Assembly (NCBI GenBank): GCA_020832905.1
Contig: JAJHRG010000003.1
Location: forward strand, 95,302 to 159,301
Direction of reading: 5' to 3'
Length of the DNA stretch: 64,000 nt
Source of the DNA: Thermoproteota archaeon
Lineage (GTDB): Archaea; Thermoproteota; Methanomethylicia; Methanomethylicales; Methanomethylicaceae
Positions 1 to 8,932 of this stretch are shown here, in pieces. A program made the translations under genes and the position numbers. Under the pieces are notes generated by a model. The model had not been told where the DNA came from. It saw only the letters and a program-made list of their open reading frames with translations, and did not search any database. How positions within the stretch are numbered: the stretch's first letter is position 1; each line of letters starts with the position of its first letter.

Positions 1-55
1 TAACATCTATTTCTTTATTTTCTACTAATAATTTTAACTTTATTCTTATTCCCAT
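1..55 (-). CDS. 5' end of an unidentified protein
   Basis: Reading leftward from an ATG at 55, the frame stays open to the window edge and encodes about 18 residues beginning MGIRIKLKLL. An AGGT-type ribosome binding site lies about seven bases upstream of the ATG, which supports a real start. Too little is present to assign a family. Bases 56-246 between this start and the next gene are AT-rich and presumably carry two divergent promoters. Confidence 0.5.
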   Translation of the reverse strand, partial: MGIRIKLKLLVENKEIDV

Positions 56-246
56 TTTTCTACCTTCATGTATTTTATCTTTTTACCTGTAGATTTTAAA
101 TAACCTATGAACTTAATTTTTTTCATTTTATTAATTTCCATCATGGTAATTTTTGTAATTTTTAAATTTAAATCTTATTTTAAAAAGAATTTACATAGAA
201 ATTTAAAGTAATAAATTATTAAAACATGTATGCTTAATTAATATTG

Positions 247-867
247 ATGAAAGCAATTTATTTAATATCAGGTGGAATGGATTCTTTTGTAGCAACTTAT
301 TTTGGAATAAAAAAAGGATGGAAACCTATTTTTCTTTACTTTGATAACTATCCATTTATTAATGCTGAAAATAAATCTAAAGTTATTGAGATTATAAAAT
401 ACATTATGAATATTACAAATGAATATGGAGAAATTATTATAGCTCCACATGGAAAGGATTTAAGCATAATAATTGAAAAATGTAGAAGAAATTTATCATG
501 TCTTTTATGTAAGAGAATGATGTATAGAAAAGCTGAAAGAATTGCAAAAATTTATAATTGTGATTTTATTGTAACTGGTGAAATAATTGGTGAACAAGCA
601 AGTCAAACTATTAGAAATTTAATAGTTAATAATAAAGTTATTGATATGCCTATAGTAAGACCATTATTAGGAGTAAATAAAGTTGAAGTAGAATTAATAA
701 TAAAAAAATTAGGTGTATCAAAAATGTTAGTAACAACAAATTGTAAAGCAGCAGCAATAAAAGCAAGAACAAAAGTAAGAGAAGAAGAATTATTAGAAGA
801 AGAAAAGAAAATTCCAGTAGAAGAATTAATAGAAGAAAGTATAAGAGGAATTCAAATTATTAAATAA
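247..867 (+). CDS. Stand-alone PP-loop ATPase of the ThiI type (tRNA sulfuration-like)
   Basis: This is an adenine nucleotide alpha-hydrolase (PP-loop) protein like the C-terminal half of ThiI. Counting from a TTG at 244, residues 9-14 read SGGMDS (the ATP pyrophosphatase loop). A CLLCKR motif supplies Cys86 and Cys89, a third cysteine is at 167, and TGEIIGEQASQT (111-122) matches the ThiI motif. The family adenylates a tRNA uridine and replaces oxygen with sulfur. The protein lacks the N-terminal THUMP tRNA-binding domain, which is found in the convergent neighbour (8-base overlap). The start may be TTG 244 or ATG 247; I prefer ATG. Family is confident; the exact tRNA position is inferred. 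Confidence 0.8.
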   Translation: MKAIYLISGGMDSFVATYFGIKKGWKPIFLYFDNYPFINAENKSKVIEIIKYIMNITNEYGEIIIAPHGKDLSIIIEKCRRNLSCLLCKRMMYRKAERIAKIYNCDFIVTGEIIGEQASQTIRNLIVNNKVIDMPIVRPLLGVNKVEVELIIKKLGVSKMLVTTNCKAAAIKARTKVREEELLEEEKKIPVEELIEESIRGIQIIK

Positions 868-1870
868 TAATTTTATATGCTTTTGATATAATATTTTCTA
901 TATCTTCTTCTACTAATTCTTCTATTACATCTTCTTCTTCTTCATAAGGTCCAAGTCCAATAAATCTAGACCATTCATCTATTAATTCATTATCTAATCC
1001 TAAAAGTGGAAGAAATAATGGTTTTTTTGAAAATTTTTTAAGTATTTCTATACTTCTAATATTAGATACAACACCTTCAACATCTTCTCTTTCTATTAAA
1101 TTTATAGCAGATAAAATTTCAATCATTCTTATATTACTAATTCTTTTAACTGGTACAACTATTACTTCAAGTTTTCTTATCCATTCTAATAGTTTTTTTA
1201 AATTATTTTTTACTTCATAAGGAATTTCTCCATTAATTTCAATAACTAAGGCTTTAATTAGTGATCCTCTTCTCATAATACACCATGATGATATTACTGA
1301 TGATTTTTTCTCATTTATAATTCCAATTAATGGTTCTTGAGTTCCAATAGGAAATCCATCAGGTCCTTTTATATAATTAAAATAAAAGAAAGCATTTTCA
1401 TCTCTTATTTCTATATATAATACTTGATCTGGATTATCTAAATTAACACTTAAATTATTCATTCTTTTTAATATTTCTCTTCCTAATTCAATTTCAATAT
1501 CTTTACTTTTATATGGATGAATTCCACTTCTACTACATCTTATAGCAAAACTACCTTTTTTAAAATTTTTTAAAGCTAAATCAATACCAATTTCAATTAT
1601 TTCATTTTTATTTGAGCTTGAAACAAAACAAGGAGATGTAGATGATACTCCAAATACTTTTGATGATAATAATGCTGCTTTTTCATTTTCCTCAGTAAAT
1701 ATGTATAATCTACCTGGAGCTTTTAATAAATTATCAATTTTTATTTTATTTTCTTTTAATAATTCAATAATATGATTTCTTACTAATGATTCATAATATC
1801 CTCTTACAAAACTACTTTTTATTCCTATTTCTCCTCCCATTCTTATTATAACTGCTTTTTTTATTTTCAT
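860..1870 (-). CDS. THUMP-domain ThiI homologue with a destroyed PP-loop
   Basis: The N-terminal half (about residues 1-170) is the ferredoxin-like plus THUMP region of ThiI, ending in the family hallmark GPDGFPIGTQ (169-178). Exactly where ThiI has its GGIDSPVA PP-loop, this protein reads NEKKSSVISSW followed by CIMRRG, so alignment continues but the ATP-binding loop is gone. No CxxC follows. It therefore looks like a tRNA-binding partner that has lost catalysis and may work with the separate PP-loop protein encoded convergently next door. The C-terminus is very acidic (about 310-325). Family assignment is strong; partnership is inference. Confidence 0.8.
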   Translation of the reverse strand: MKIKKAVIIRMGGEIGIKSSFVRGYYESLVRNHIIELLKENKIKIDNLLKAPGRLYIFTEENEKAALLSSKVFGVSSTSPCFVSSSNKNEIIEIGIDLALKNFKKGSFAIRCSRSGIHPYKSKDIEIELGREILKRMNNLSVNLDNPDQVLYIEIRDENAFFYFNYIKGPDGFPIGTQEPLIGIINEKKSSVISSWCIMRRGSLIKALVIEINGEIPYEVKNNLKKLLEWIRKLEVIVVPVKRISNIRMIEILSAINLIEREDVEGVVSNIRSIEILKKFSKKPLFLPLLGLDNELIDEWSRFIGLGPYEEEEDVIEELVEEDIENIISKAYKIII

Positions 1871-1931
1871 CTTTTAAACATTAAAAAATTAAATAAATAT
1901 ATTTTTATAAAAAATAAATAAAGGTGATTTC

Positions 1932-2531
1932 ATGGAGGATTATTTAAGAAATGAACTTGTTAAATGTATGAAAATACTTCATGATAGAGGATTAGTATCT
2001 GGTATTGGAGGAAATGCAAGTGTAAGATTAAATAAAAATGAAATTTTAATTACTCCAACTGGAGTATTTAAAGCAGATTTAAAAGCTGAAGATATTGTAA
2101 AAATTGATATTAATGGTAATGTAATAGAAGGTTGTTTAAAACCTTCTATAGAATTACCTCTTCATTTATCAATATATAAATCAAGATCTGATGTAAATGC
2201 AATTATTCATGCTCATAATCCATATACTATTGGCATAATATCTGCAGGTAAGAAAATAGAACCAATAAATTATGAAGCATGGAAAATATTTAAAGATGTA
2301 CCTATTGTAGAATTTAAACCTCCAGGATCAAAAGAATTAGCAGATTTAGTTGCTAAAAATATAAAATCAAAATCTGTAGTAATTATGAAAAATCATGGAG
2401 TAATAGCAGTAGGATCAAATTTAAAAGAAGCTTTATATATTATAGAAGCATTAGAAGAAATATCAATAATGATATTTGTAGCTTCATGTCTAGGAAAAAT
2501 AACAACTATACCAGAGGAATATCTAAGGTGA
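1932..2531 (+). CDS. Class II aldolase/adducin family protein (fuculose-phosphate aldolase-like)
   Basis: This is a zinc-dependent class II aldolase of the FucA/AraD type, 199 residues, normal family length. The zinc ligands are visible as His93 and His95 in IIHAHNP and His155 in KNHGV; Glu74 in IELPLH is the usual catalytic acid. Members cleave sugar phosphates such as L-fuculose 1-phosphate into dihydroxyacetone phosphate and an aldehyde, and archaeal members also serve in salvage pathways. The substrate cannot be read from sequence. serS follows after four bases, suggesting co-transcription. Confidence 0.85.
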   Translation: MEDYLRNELVKCMKILHDRGLVSGIGGNASVRLNKNEILITPTGVFKADLKAEDIVKIDINGNVIEGCLKPSIELPLHLSIYKSRSDVNAIIHAHNPYTIGIISAGKKIEPINYEAWKIFKDVPIVEFKPPGSKELADLVAKNIKSKSVVIMKNHGVIAVGSNLKEALYIIEALEEISIMIFVASCLGKITTIPEEYLR

Positions 2532-2535
2532 TAAA

Positions 2536-3822
2536 ATGTTAGATATAAGATTAATAAGAAAAAATCCTGAATATGTAAGAAATAATTTAGCAAAAAGAGG
2601 AGATCCTCAAATATTAAAATTATTTGATGAACTTCTTGAATATGATAAAAAATGGAGATCATCATTAACAAAATTAAATGAATTAAGAAGTATAAAAAAT
2701 AGAATAACTGAAGAAATTGCAAAACTAAAAAAACAAGGAATGAATATTAATGATAAGCTAATTGAAGCAGAAAAAATTGGAAATGAAATAAAAGAACTTG
2801 AAAAAATTGTTGAAGATTATGAAAATAAAATTCATTATATTTTATTAAGATTACCAAATTTAATGGATGAAAGTGTACCAATAGGAAAAGATGAAAATGA
2901 TAATGTTGTAATAAGATATTGGGGGGAAAAAAGAGAATTTAATTTTAAAATAAAAGATCATATTGAATTAGCACTTAATCTTGATCTTATAGATTTAGAA
3001 AGAGCAGCAAAAGTAGCAGGTTCAAGATTTTATTATCTTAAAGGTGATTTAGTAAGATTAAATCTTGCTCTTATTCAATATGGACTTGACTTTATGATAA
3101 AAAAAGGATTTATTCCATTTATTCCTCCATATATGTTAAGAAGAAATATTGTTGAAGGAGCAACATCTTTATCTGATTTTGAAGAAATGATTTATAAAAT
3201 TGAAAATGAAGATTTATATTTATTAGCAACATCAGAACATGCACTTCTTGGTCTTCATGCTAATGAAATATTAGATGGTAGTCAATTACCTTTAAGATAT
3301 TGTGGAATAAGTCCATGTTTTAGGAAAGAAGCAGGAGCACATGGAAAAGATACAAAAGGAATTTTTAGAGTACATCAATTTGAAAAAGTAGAACAATTTG
3401 TATTTTGTAAACCAGAAGATTCTCCAAAGGAACATGAATTTTTATTAAGAAATGCTGAAGAATTTATTCAAAGTTTAAAACTTCCATATAGAGTTGTTAA
3501 TGTATGTAGTGGAGAATTAGGAACTGTTGCTGCAAAAAAATATGATATTGAAGTATGGTTTCCAGCTCAAGGAAGATATAGAGAAGTTGTTTCCTGTAGT
3601 AATTGTACTTCATATCAAGCAATAAGAGCAAATATAAGATATAGAGATAAACCAAATGAAAAACCTGAATATGTACATACATTAAATTCTACATTAGTTG
3701 CTACAGAAAGAACTATTGTAGCTATATTAGAAAATTATCAACAAGAAGATGGAAGTATATTAATTCCTGAAGTATTAATTCCATATATGAATGGACAAGA
3801 AATCATAAAAAAGAAAAAATAA
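2536..3822 (+). CDS. serS: Seryl-tRNA synthetase
   Basis: This is a class II aminoacyl-tRNA synthetase charging tRNA-Ser in the cytoplasm. At 428 residues it is full length. An N-terminal long antiparallel coiled coil (about residues 25-100) binds tRNA, followed by the catalytic domain with motif 2 (FRKEAGAHGKDTKGI) and motif 3 (ATERTIVAILENYQ). It is the common SerRS type, not the rare methanogen form. The start is supported by an AAGGTGA ribosome binding site overlapping the end of the aldolase gene. Confidence 0.95.
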   Translation: MLDIRLIRKNPEYVRNNLAKRGDPQILKLFDELLEYDKKWRSSLTKLNELRSIKNRITEEIAKLKKQGMNINDKLIEAEKIGNEIKELEKIVEDYENKIHYILLRLPNLMDESVPIGKDENDNVVIRYWGEKREFNFKIKDHIELALNLDLIDLERAAKVAGSRFYYLKGDLVRLNLALIQYGLDFMIKKGFIPFIPPYMLRRNIVEGATSLSDFEEMIYKIENEDLYLLATSEHALLGLHANEILDGSQLPLRYCGISPCFRKEAGAHGKDTKGIFRVHQFEKVEQFVFCKPEDSPKEHEFLLRNAEEFIQSLKLPYRVVNVCSGELGTVAAKKYDIEVWFPAQGRYREVVSCSNCTSYQAIRANIRYRDKPNEKPEYVHTLNSTLVATERTIVAILENYQQEDGSILIPEVLIPYMNGQEIIKKKK

Positions 3823-3829
3823 AAATAAT

Positions 3830-4267
3830 TTACTTTAGTTTAAATGAAGTAGAAGATGCCATTGCTCCACCAGTAGTTACTGCTTGAACGTAATATAATT
3901 CATTTGGTTTTGCATCAGTATATGTTATGTCAGTAGGGATTTTTATTACTTCACCAGGAGATATAGTAGTACCACCCGTAATACTAGTGCTATTAACTAC
4001 TACTCCGTCATATCTAACTAGATAAATTGCTGTTACATTAACAGTTGTACTACCAACATTTCTTACATATACATAAGTAACATTTTGATTAGCTGTATCT
4101 ACTCCTACAGCTTCTACTATAATTCTTTCAGTAGTTATAGGTGGTGTTGAAGTTGTTGTTGTTCCAACAAATCCCATAACAAATGTATAAGTTACAACAG
4201 CTGCAGCAACAGCAATTACTATTAGTAATAATGTAGCAATTACTGGTGATACTCCTTTCTTATTCAT
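3830..4267 (-). CDS. Type IV pilin-like secreted protein (archaeal pilin N-terminal domain)
   Basis: A short basic leader (MNKKG) precedes a hydrophobic stretch beginning VSPVIATLLLIVIAVAA, the archaeal class III signal processed by prepilin peptidase after glycine. The remaining ~115 residues are Thr/Ser/Val rich, beta-type and carry several Asn-X-Ser/Thr sites, as in surface pilins. The start is ATG 4267: a GTG at 4276 in the same frame lies inside the AAGGTG ribosome binding site. It is monocistronic and convergent with serS. Likely role is a pilin or surface adhesin subunit; no assembly ATPase is adjacent. Confidence 0.8.
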   Translation of the reverse strand: MNKKGVSPVIATLLLIVIAVAAAVVTYTFVMGFVGTTTTSTPPITTERIIVEAVGVDTANQNVTYVYVRNVGSTTVNVTAIYLVRYDGVVVNSTSITGGTTISPGEVIKIPTDITYTDAKPNELYYVQAVTTGGAMASSTSFKLK

Positions 4268-4363
4268 AAAAAACACCTTACTATAATTAGTTAATTATAC
4301 ATATATATATCTTTTTATTGATATTTGTTAAATAGAAAAAATAAAATAAAAAATAAAAGATTT

Positions 4364-5880
4364 TTAAAGTCTTGCAGTCATTGCTTTATTTACAATTTCT
4401 TCAGGTGGTGGTTTAGTTACTAAGCAAACTACTATAAATACAATAATTGAAGCTATAAAGCCAACAATTACTTCATGTATCCAATATACATTGTATATCC
4501 ATGGGTATGCTCTTATAACCCAGAATCTCCATACTCCTGTTACAATAAGTCCTGTTATCATTGAAGCTAATGCTCCCATTTTTGTTGCTCTTCTCCAAAG
4601 TAAACCTCCTAATACTACTGGAGCAAATGATGCTGCAAAAACTGATCCTGTATAAGCAGTAAGCTCTACAATTCCATAGGGTGGATAAATAGAAACTATG
4701 TAAACTATTACCATGTATATTACTATGAAAATTCTTGTAAGATTAATTATTCTTTTTTCAGACCATGATGCTGCTCTTTTACTTAATACTTGAATAATAT
4801 CACGAGTTATTTGAGTACCTGCAACTAATACTGCTGGACTAATTGATGACATTGCAGCTGCAAACCATCCTGCAACAATAAATCCAATTATATATGGATT
4901 TCCAATGAAAGTAAGTAAGTAAGGTACAACTTGATCTGTATTCTTAAAGTAAAATAATGCTTGCTCCTTTGGTATTATTGCATGAGCAAATGCTCCAAGA
5001 GGAAATACTACTAAAGAAGTAATTAATAGAAATATTGGAGCCCATATCATAGCAGTTCTAAGAGCTTTTCTATCCTTTATAGAATAAAGACGTGTAGTTA
5101 CTTTTGGATCTGATATTTGTTTAGCACCAATAGAAAATCCTATAGCAAAAACATAAAGTGGTGAAACTAATGCCCAAGTCATTAATTTATCACCAATTAC
5201 TCCACCACCTGGCATTGGATCTGGACAATTTGAAATAGTTGCTATTGCAGGTCCTATTCCACCAGCCATAGCTATTACTAATGCAAATAATAAAACTGCA
5301 GCTACTAACATTATAGCACCTTGTAAAGCATCAGTATAGTAAACAGCCCAAGCACCAGAGACTACTAAGTAAATTAATGTTACAAATAATAAAATAGCTG
5401 CACCCATTTCATAAGAAACTCCTAATGCATATTTAAAAAGCCATGCACATCCTATAACTATTGATGTTAAATAGAATATTTGTGCAAAAACTGCAATTGC
5501 AGCTCCTAATACTCTGAGAAGCTTACTATCATATCTATAATCAAAATAGTCAGTAGCAGTAATAGAGCCAAGTGCTTCAGTTTGAGCTCTTAATCTTGGA
5601 GCTATTACTATCCAAGCAAATACACAAAAGGCAACCCAAATTAATCCAACATAAACCCATGGTAATCCAAATTTATATGATGATCTGCTTGTCCAATAAA
5701 TGTAGCTGTACTTAAGTATGTTGAGTAATAACCAAGAGCAACAATCATTCCTGGTATTGATCTTCCAGCTACATAGAATTCACTAACACTTTTTTCTGCT
5801 CTTCTCTTAAACCAAACACCAATTATAATACTTACAATAAAGTATGCTATTATACAAGCAGCTATTAATGTGGTCTCCAT
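4364..5880 (-). pseudogene. Sodium:solute symporter (SSS family), single frameshift
   Basis: The reading frame from ATG 5880 encodes the first ~60 residues of an SSS-family symporter (AGRSIPGMIVALGYYSTYLS), then drifts out of frame near 5690. The correct continuation (TSRSSYKFGLPWVYVG, then WVAFCVFAWIVIAP) is uninterrupted in the next frame from about 5690 to 4364. Restoring one missing base would give one protein of about 505 residues with roughly 13 membrane segments, the normal family length. Members import proline, pantothenate, monocarboxylates or similar with Na+. Apart from the shift everything is intact, so this is either a very recent lesion or a sequence error. Confidence 0.8.
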
Positions 5881-6080
5881 ATTTTCACTCTCTTCAATAA
5901 AGAAAATCTATATTTTCATTATTTTTAAATTTTGCTATTTTTTATAAGAAAATAATTTACTCACTTATAATTTTTTATTTACTAAATAATATTTAATTAT
6001 TGCTTTTTTATTAAAAAATTTAAAAATAAATTTCAATATAAAATTATAAAAGATTATTAAAAATAAAAAATAATGAAATC

Positions 6081-7079
6081 ATGGCTAAATTAATAAAAAT
6101 AAGTGATATTCCATTAATAGGAACAGTATGTTTTGGTATTATTGATAGAGGTACAAATGTAATTCAAATAAGACCTACAACTTTATGTCCATTAAATTGT
6201 ATTTTTTGCTCTACAGATGCAGGTCCTAATAGTAGAAAAAGACAATCAGAATACTTAGTAGAATTAGATCATTTATTAGAATGGATAAAATATATTGTAA
6301 AAATAAAAGAGAAAAATATTGAAGCTCATATAGATACTGTAGGTGATCCATTAACATATCCATATTTAATTGATTTAATACAAAATCTAAGAGAATTTAA
6401 AGAAATAAATGTAATATCAATACAAACTCATGGATATATTTTAAATGAAAAAATAATTAATGAATTTGATAGCATAGGATTATCAAGAATAAATCTTTCT
6501 ATAGATGCTTTAGATCCTATATTAGCAAAAAAGCTTGCAGGAACTGAAAATTATAATGTAGAAAGAATAATAGAACTAGCTGAATATATTACTAAAAATA
6601 CAAAAATAGATTTACTAATAGCACCTGTTTGGGTTCATCCAATTAATGATAATGAAATAGAAAAAATAATAGATTTTGCAAAAAGAATTGGAGCAGGAAA
6701 AAAATGGCCTCCATTAGGAATACAAAAATGTGAATTTCATAAATATGGAAGAAGAACAAAGGAAATAAAGTATATGACATGGTATGAATTTTATAAAAGA
6801 TTAAGAGAACTTGAATTAAAGAAAAATATAAAATTAATATTAAAACCATCAGATTTTGGAATTTTTCATACAAAAAGTATTAAATCTAAATTTAAAGTAG
6901 GAGAAAAAATTAAAGTAAAAATAATAGGACCTGGATGGTTTAAAGGTGAAAAATTAGCAATAACAAATGATGGAAATTGGTCAGTAACAGTTATTGGAAA
7001 TAATTTACAAGAAGGAGAAAATATTACTGTTCGTTTATTAAGAGTAAAAGATAATATATTCATAGCAAAACCTATTTAG
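6081..7079 (+). CDS. Radical SAM protein with C-terminal TRAM domain
   Basis: Residues 36-43 carry the radical SAM CxxxCxxC motif (CPLNCIFC) that binds a [4Fe-4S] cluster and S-adenosylmethionine. The last ~60 residues (from about 273: KFKVGEKIKVKIIGPG) form a TRAM beta-barrel, an RNA-binding domain found in tRNA modification enzymes. This architecture belongs to a conserved archaeal family (COG2100-type) whose reaction I do not know; the TRAM domain points to an RNA substrate. The HAD gene begins one base after the stop, so the two are probably co-transcribed. Confidence 0.8.
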   Translation: MAKLIKISDIPLIGTVCFGIIDRGTNVIQIRPTTLCPLNCIFCSTDAGPNSRKRQSEYLVELDHLLEWIKYIVKIKEKNIEAHIDTVGDPLTYPYLIDLIQNLREFKEINVISIQTHGYILNEKIINEFDSIGLSRINLSIDALDPILAKKLAGTENYNVERIIELAEYITKNTKIDLLIAPVWVHPINDNEIEKIIDFAKRIGAGKKWPPLGIQKCEFHKYGRRTKEIKYMTWYEFYKRLRELELKKNIKLILKPSDFGIFHTKSIKSKFKVGEKIKVKIIGPGWFKGEKLAITNDGNWSVTVIGNNLQEGENITVRLLRVKDNIFIAKPI

Positions 7080-7080
7080 T

Positions 7081-7830
7081 ATGAATATAAAAGGATTAAT
7101 AATTGATTTAGATGGATGTGTTTATAGAGGAAATACTTTAATAGAAGGAAGTGATAAAGCAATTGAAATTATAAGATCAAAAGGAATTAAAATATTATTT
7201 TTAACAAATAATTCTACAATGACACAAGAAGAATATGCAAATAAATTAAATAATATGGGAATTTTTACTAATCCTTCTGAAATATTAACATCAGCAATTG
7301 CTACTGCTAATTATATGAGGAAATTTAAAAGAGAAAAATGCTATATTATAGGAGAAAAAGCATTAATAGAAGCAATTAAAAATGAAGGATTTGAAATTGT
7401 AAATGAAGAAAATGCTTATTTAGCAAAATATGTAATTTGTGGATTAGATAGAAATTTAACATATAAAAAAATTGCAGCTGCATGTATTGCAATTCAAAAT
7501 GGAGCAAAATTTATTGCTACAAATAATGATCCAAATATTCCTATTGAAAAAGGATATCTTCCAGGAGCAGGAGCAATTGTTGGAGCAATAAGAATTGCTA
7601 CTGGTATAAAACCAGTAATAATTGGAAAACCATCAAAATATATAATTAATATGGCAATAAGAAAATTAGGATTAAATAAATCAGAAATTGCAATAGTTGG
7701 TGATAGAATAGAAACTGATATAAAAGCAGGAAAAAAAGCAAAAATTTTTACAATTTTAGTTGGAAATAAATTTAGTAAAGAACCAGATTTAATTGTAAAA
7801 AATTTATTGGAATTAAGTAAATTATTATGA
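7081..7830 (+). CDS. HAD-superfamily phosphatase, NagD/4-nitrophenylphosphatase type
   Basis: The protein starts with the HAD nucleophile motif IDLDGCVYRG (Asp9 nucleophile, Asp11 acid/base), followed by FLTNNS (motif II), a C2-type cap and VGDRIETDIKAGKKA (motif III/IV). At 249 residues it is standard for NagD-like sugar- or glycolate-phosphatases. The physiological substrate is not evident. The start directly follows the TRAM-radical SAM stop codon. Confidence 0.85.
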   Translation: MNIKGLIIDLDGCVYRGNTLIEGSDKAIEIIRSKGIKILFLTNNSTMTQEEYANKLNNMGIFTNPSEILTSAIATANYMRKFKREKCYIIGEKALIEAIKNEGFEIVNEENAYLAKYVICGLDRNLTYKKIAAACIAIQNGAKFIATNNDPNIPIEKGYLPGAGAIVGAIRIATGIKPVIIGKPSKYIINMAIRKLGLNKSEIAIVGDRIETDIKAGKKAKIFTILVGNKFSKEPDLIVKNLLELSKLL

Positions 7831-7845
7831 ATTAAAGGTGAAGAA

Positions 7846-8319
7846 ATGATAGAAATTGAAATAAGTGAAGAAATTCTTAATAAAGCAGAAGAATATGCAG
7901 AAAAACAATTAAAAATTCCTAGTGAAAAATCACAAGAACAATTTTTAAGATTAAAAATAGAAAAAATAGGAGAAGAAATAGGTAAAGAAGCATTAAAAAG
8001 ATTAAATATTCCTTATGATTATATTAATGATACTATTGTTATTTTTCCTAATACTTTAAAGCAAAAAACTATTGAATTTAAAACTTTATGGGAGTTATAT
8101 CATATAAGAATACAAATTCCAAAAGATATTTTTATTTCTAAACCAAGAGATATATACATAGGAATAAAACTTAGATTAGAAATTAATAAAGCATATATTT
8201 ATGGTTATATTACTTATGAAGAATTAGCTAAATTACATCCTATTAAGGATTTTGGAGAAGGACCTGTATATTGGGCTTATCTAGATGAACTTCATCCATT
8301 AGAAGAATTAATTAAATAA
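7846..8319 (+). CDS. Conserved hypothetical protein, 157 aa
   Basis: Soluble, highly charged protein with a helical N-terminal half (residues 1-60) and a beta-rich C-terminal half (TIEFKTLWELYHIRIQIPKD, then DIYIGIKLRLE and AYIYGYITYEEL). The C-terminal pattern recalls small restriction-nuclease-fold proteins (alternating strands ending in a 'YGY-T-EEL' segment), but no complete PD-(D/E)xK set is visible and I do not claim a nuclease. A GGTGA ribosome binding site precedes the ATG. It follows the HAD gene by 15 bases and probably belongs to the same transcript. Confidence 0.6.
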   Translation: MIEIEISEEILNKAEEYAEKQLKIPSEKSQEQFLRLKIEKIGEEIGKEALKRLNIPYDYINDTIVIFPNTLKQKTIEFKTLWELYHIRIQIPKDIFISKPRDIYIGIKLRLEINKAYIYGYITYEELAKLHPIKDFGEGPVYWAYLDELHPLEELIK

Positions 8320-8323
8320 AAAA

Positions 8324-8926
8324 TTATATTCTAATAGTTACATCTTCAATTTTCTTTTTTCTTTTTTTAGGTATTGGTTTTTGTTTTGGATATCCAAATG
8401 CAATAATTGCTACAAGCTTTAATTCTTCTTTTTTAACATTAAAAAATTCATAGAATTTATCTTCCATTAATAATGGAACTCCAAACCAACAACTTCCTAT
8501 ATTTAAGCTATGAGCTACTAATATCATATTTTCTATTGCTGCACATACACTTTGTTCAGCCCATCTTTCCTCAATTTCACTATTTTTATAATATCTTACT
8601 CTTAAGTCCTTAAAAGCAGCAATATATAATGGTGCTTTATAAAGTCCTTCTTTAACTCTTTCTTCCCATTTTTCTAATTGTTCTTTTGATAATGGTGTTT
8701 TCATCATTTCAGTATAATATAATCTTTGAGCTTGAATTATTAAATTTCTAAGTTTTTCTAATTTCTCCTTACTTTCTACAATTATGAAAAACCATTGCTC
8801 ATTTCCACCAGCATTTGGAGCTCTTATTGCTGCTTCTAAAATAGTTTTTAAATCATTTTCCTTTATTTTTTCATCAGAAAATTCTCTTACAGTTGCTCTT
8901 GTATTAATTGCTTCTATAACATTCAT
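8324..8926 (-). CDS. Nitroreductase-family FMN oxidoreductase
   Basis: The 200-residue protein begins with the nitroreductase FMN-binding signature region (INTRATVREFSDEKIKENDL) and continues with RAPNAGGNEQWFFIIV, SVCAAIENMILVAHSLNIGSCW and a final GYPKQKP. The family reduces nitro compounds, quinones or enones with NAD(P)H, and some members reduce flavins. Substrate is unknown. Six bases separate its start from the stop of the aminotransferase gene upstream on the same strand, suggesting an operon. Confidence 0.88.
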   Translation of the reverse strand: MNVIEAINTRATVREFSDEKIKENDLKTILEAAIRAPNAGGNEQWFFIIVESKEKLEKLRNLIIQAQRLYYTEMMKTPLSKEQLEKWEERVKEGLYKAPLYIAAFKDLRVRYYKNSEIEERWAEQSVCAAIENMILVAHSLNIGSCWFGVPLLMEDKFYEFFNVKKEELKLVAIIAFGYPKQKPIPKKRKKKIEDVTIRI

Positions 8927-8932
8927 AATGAA

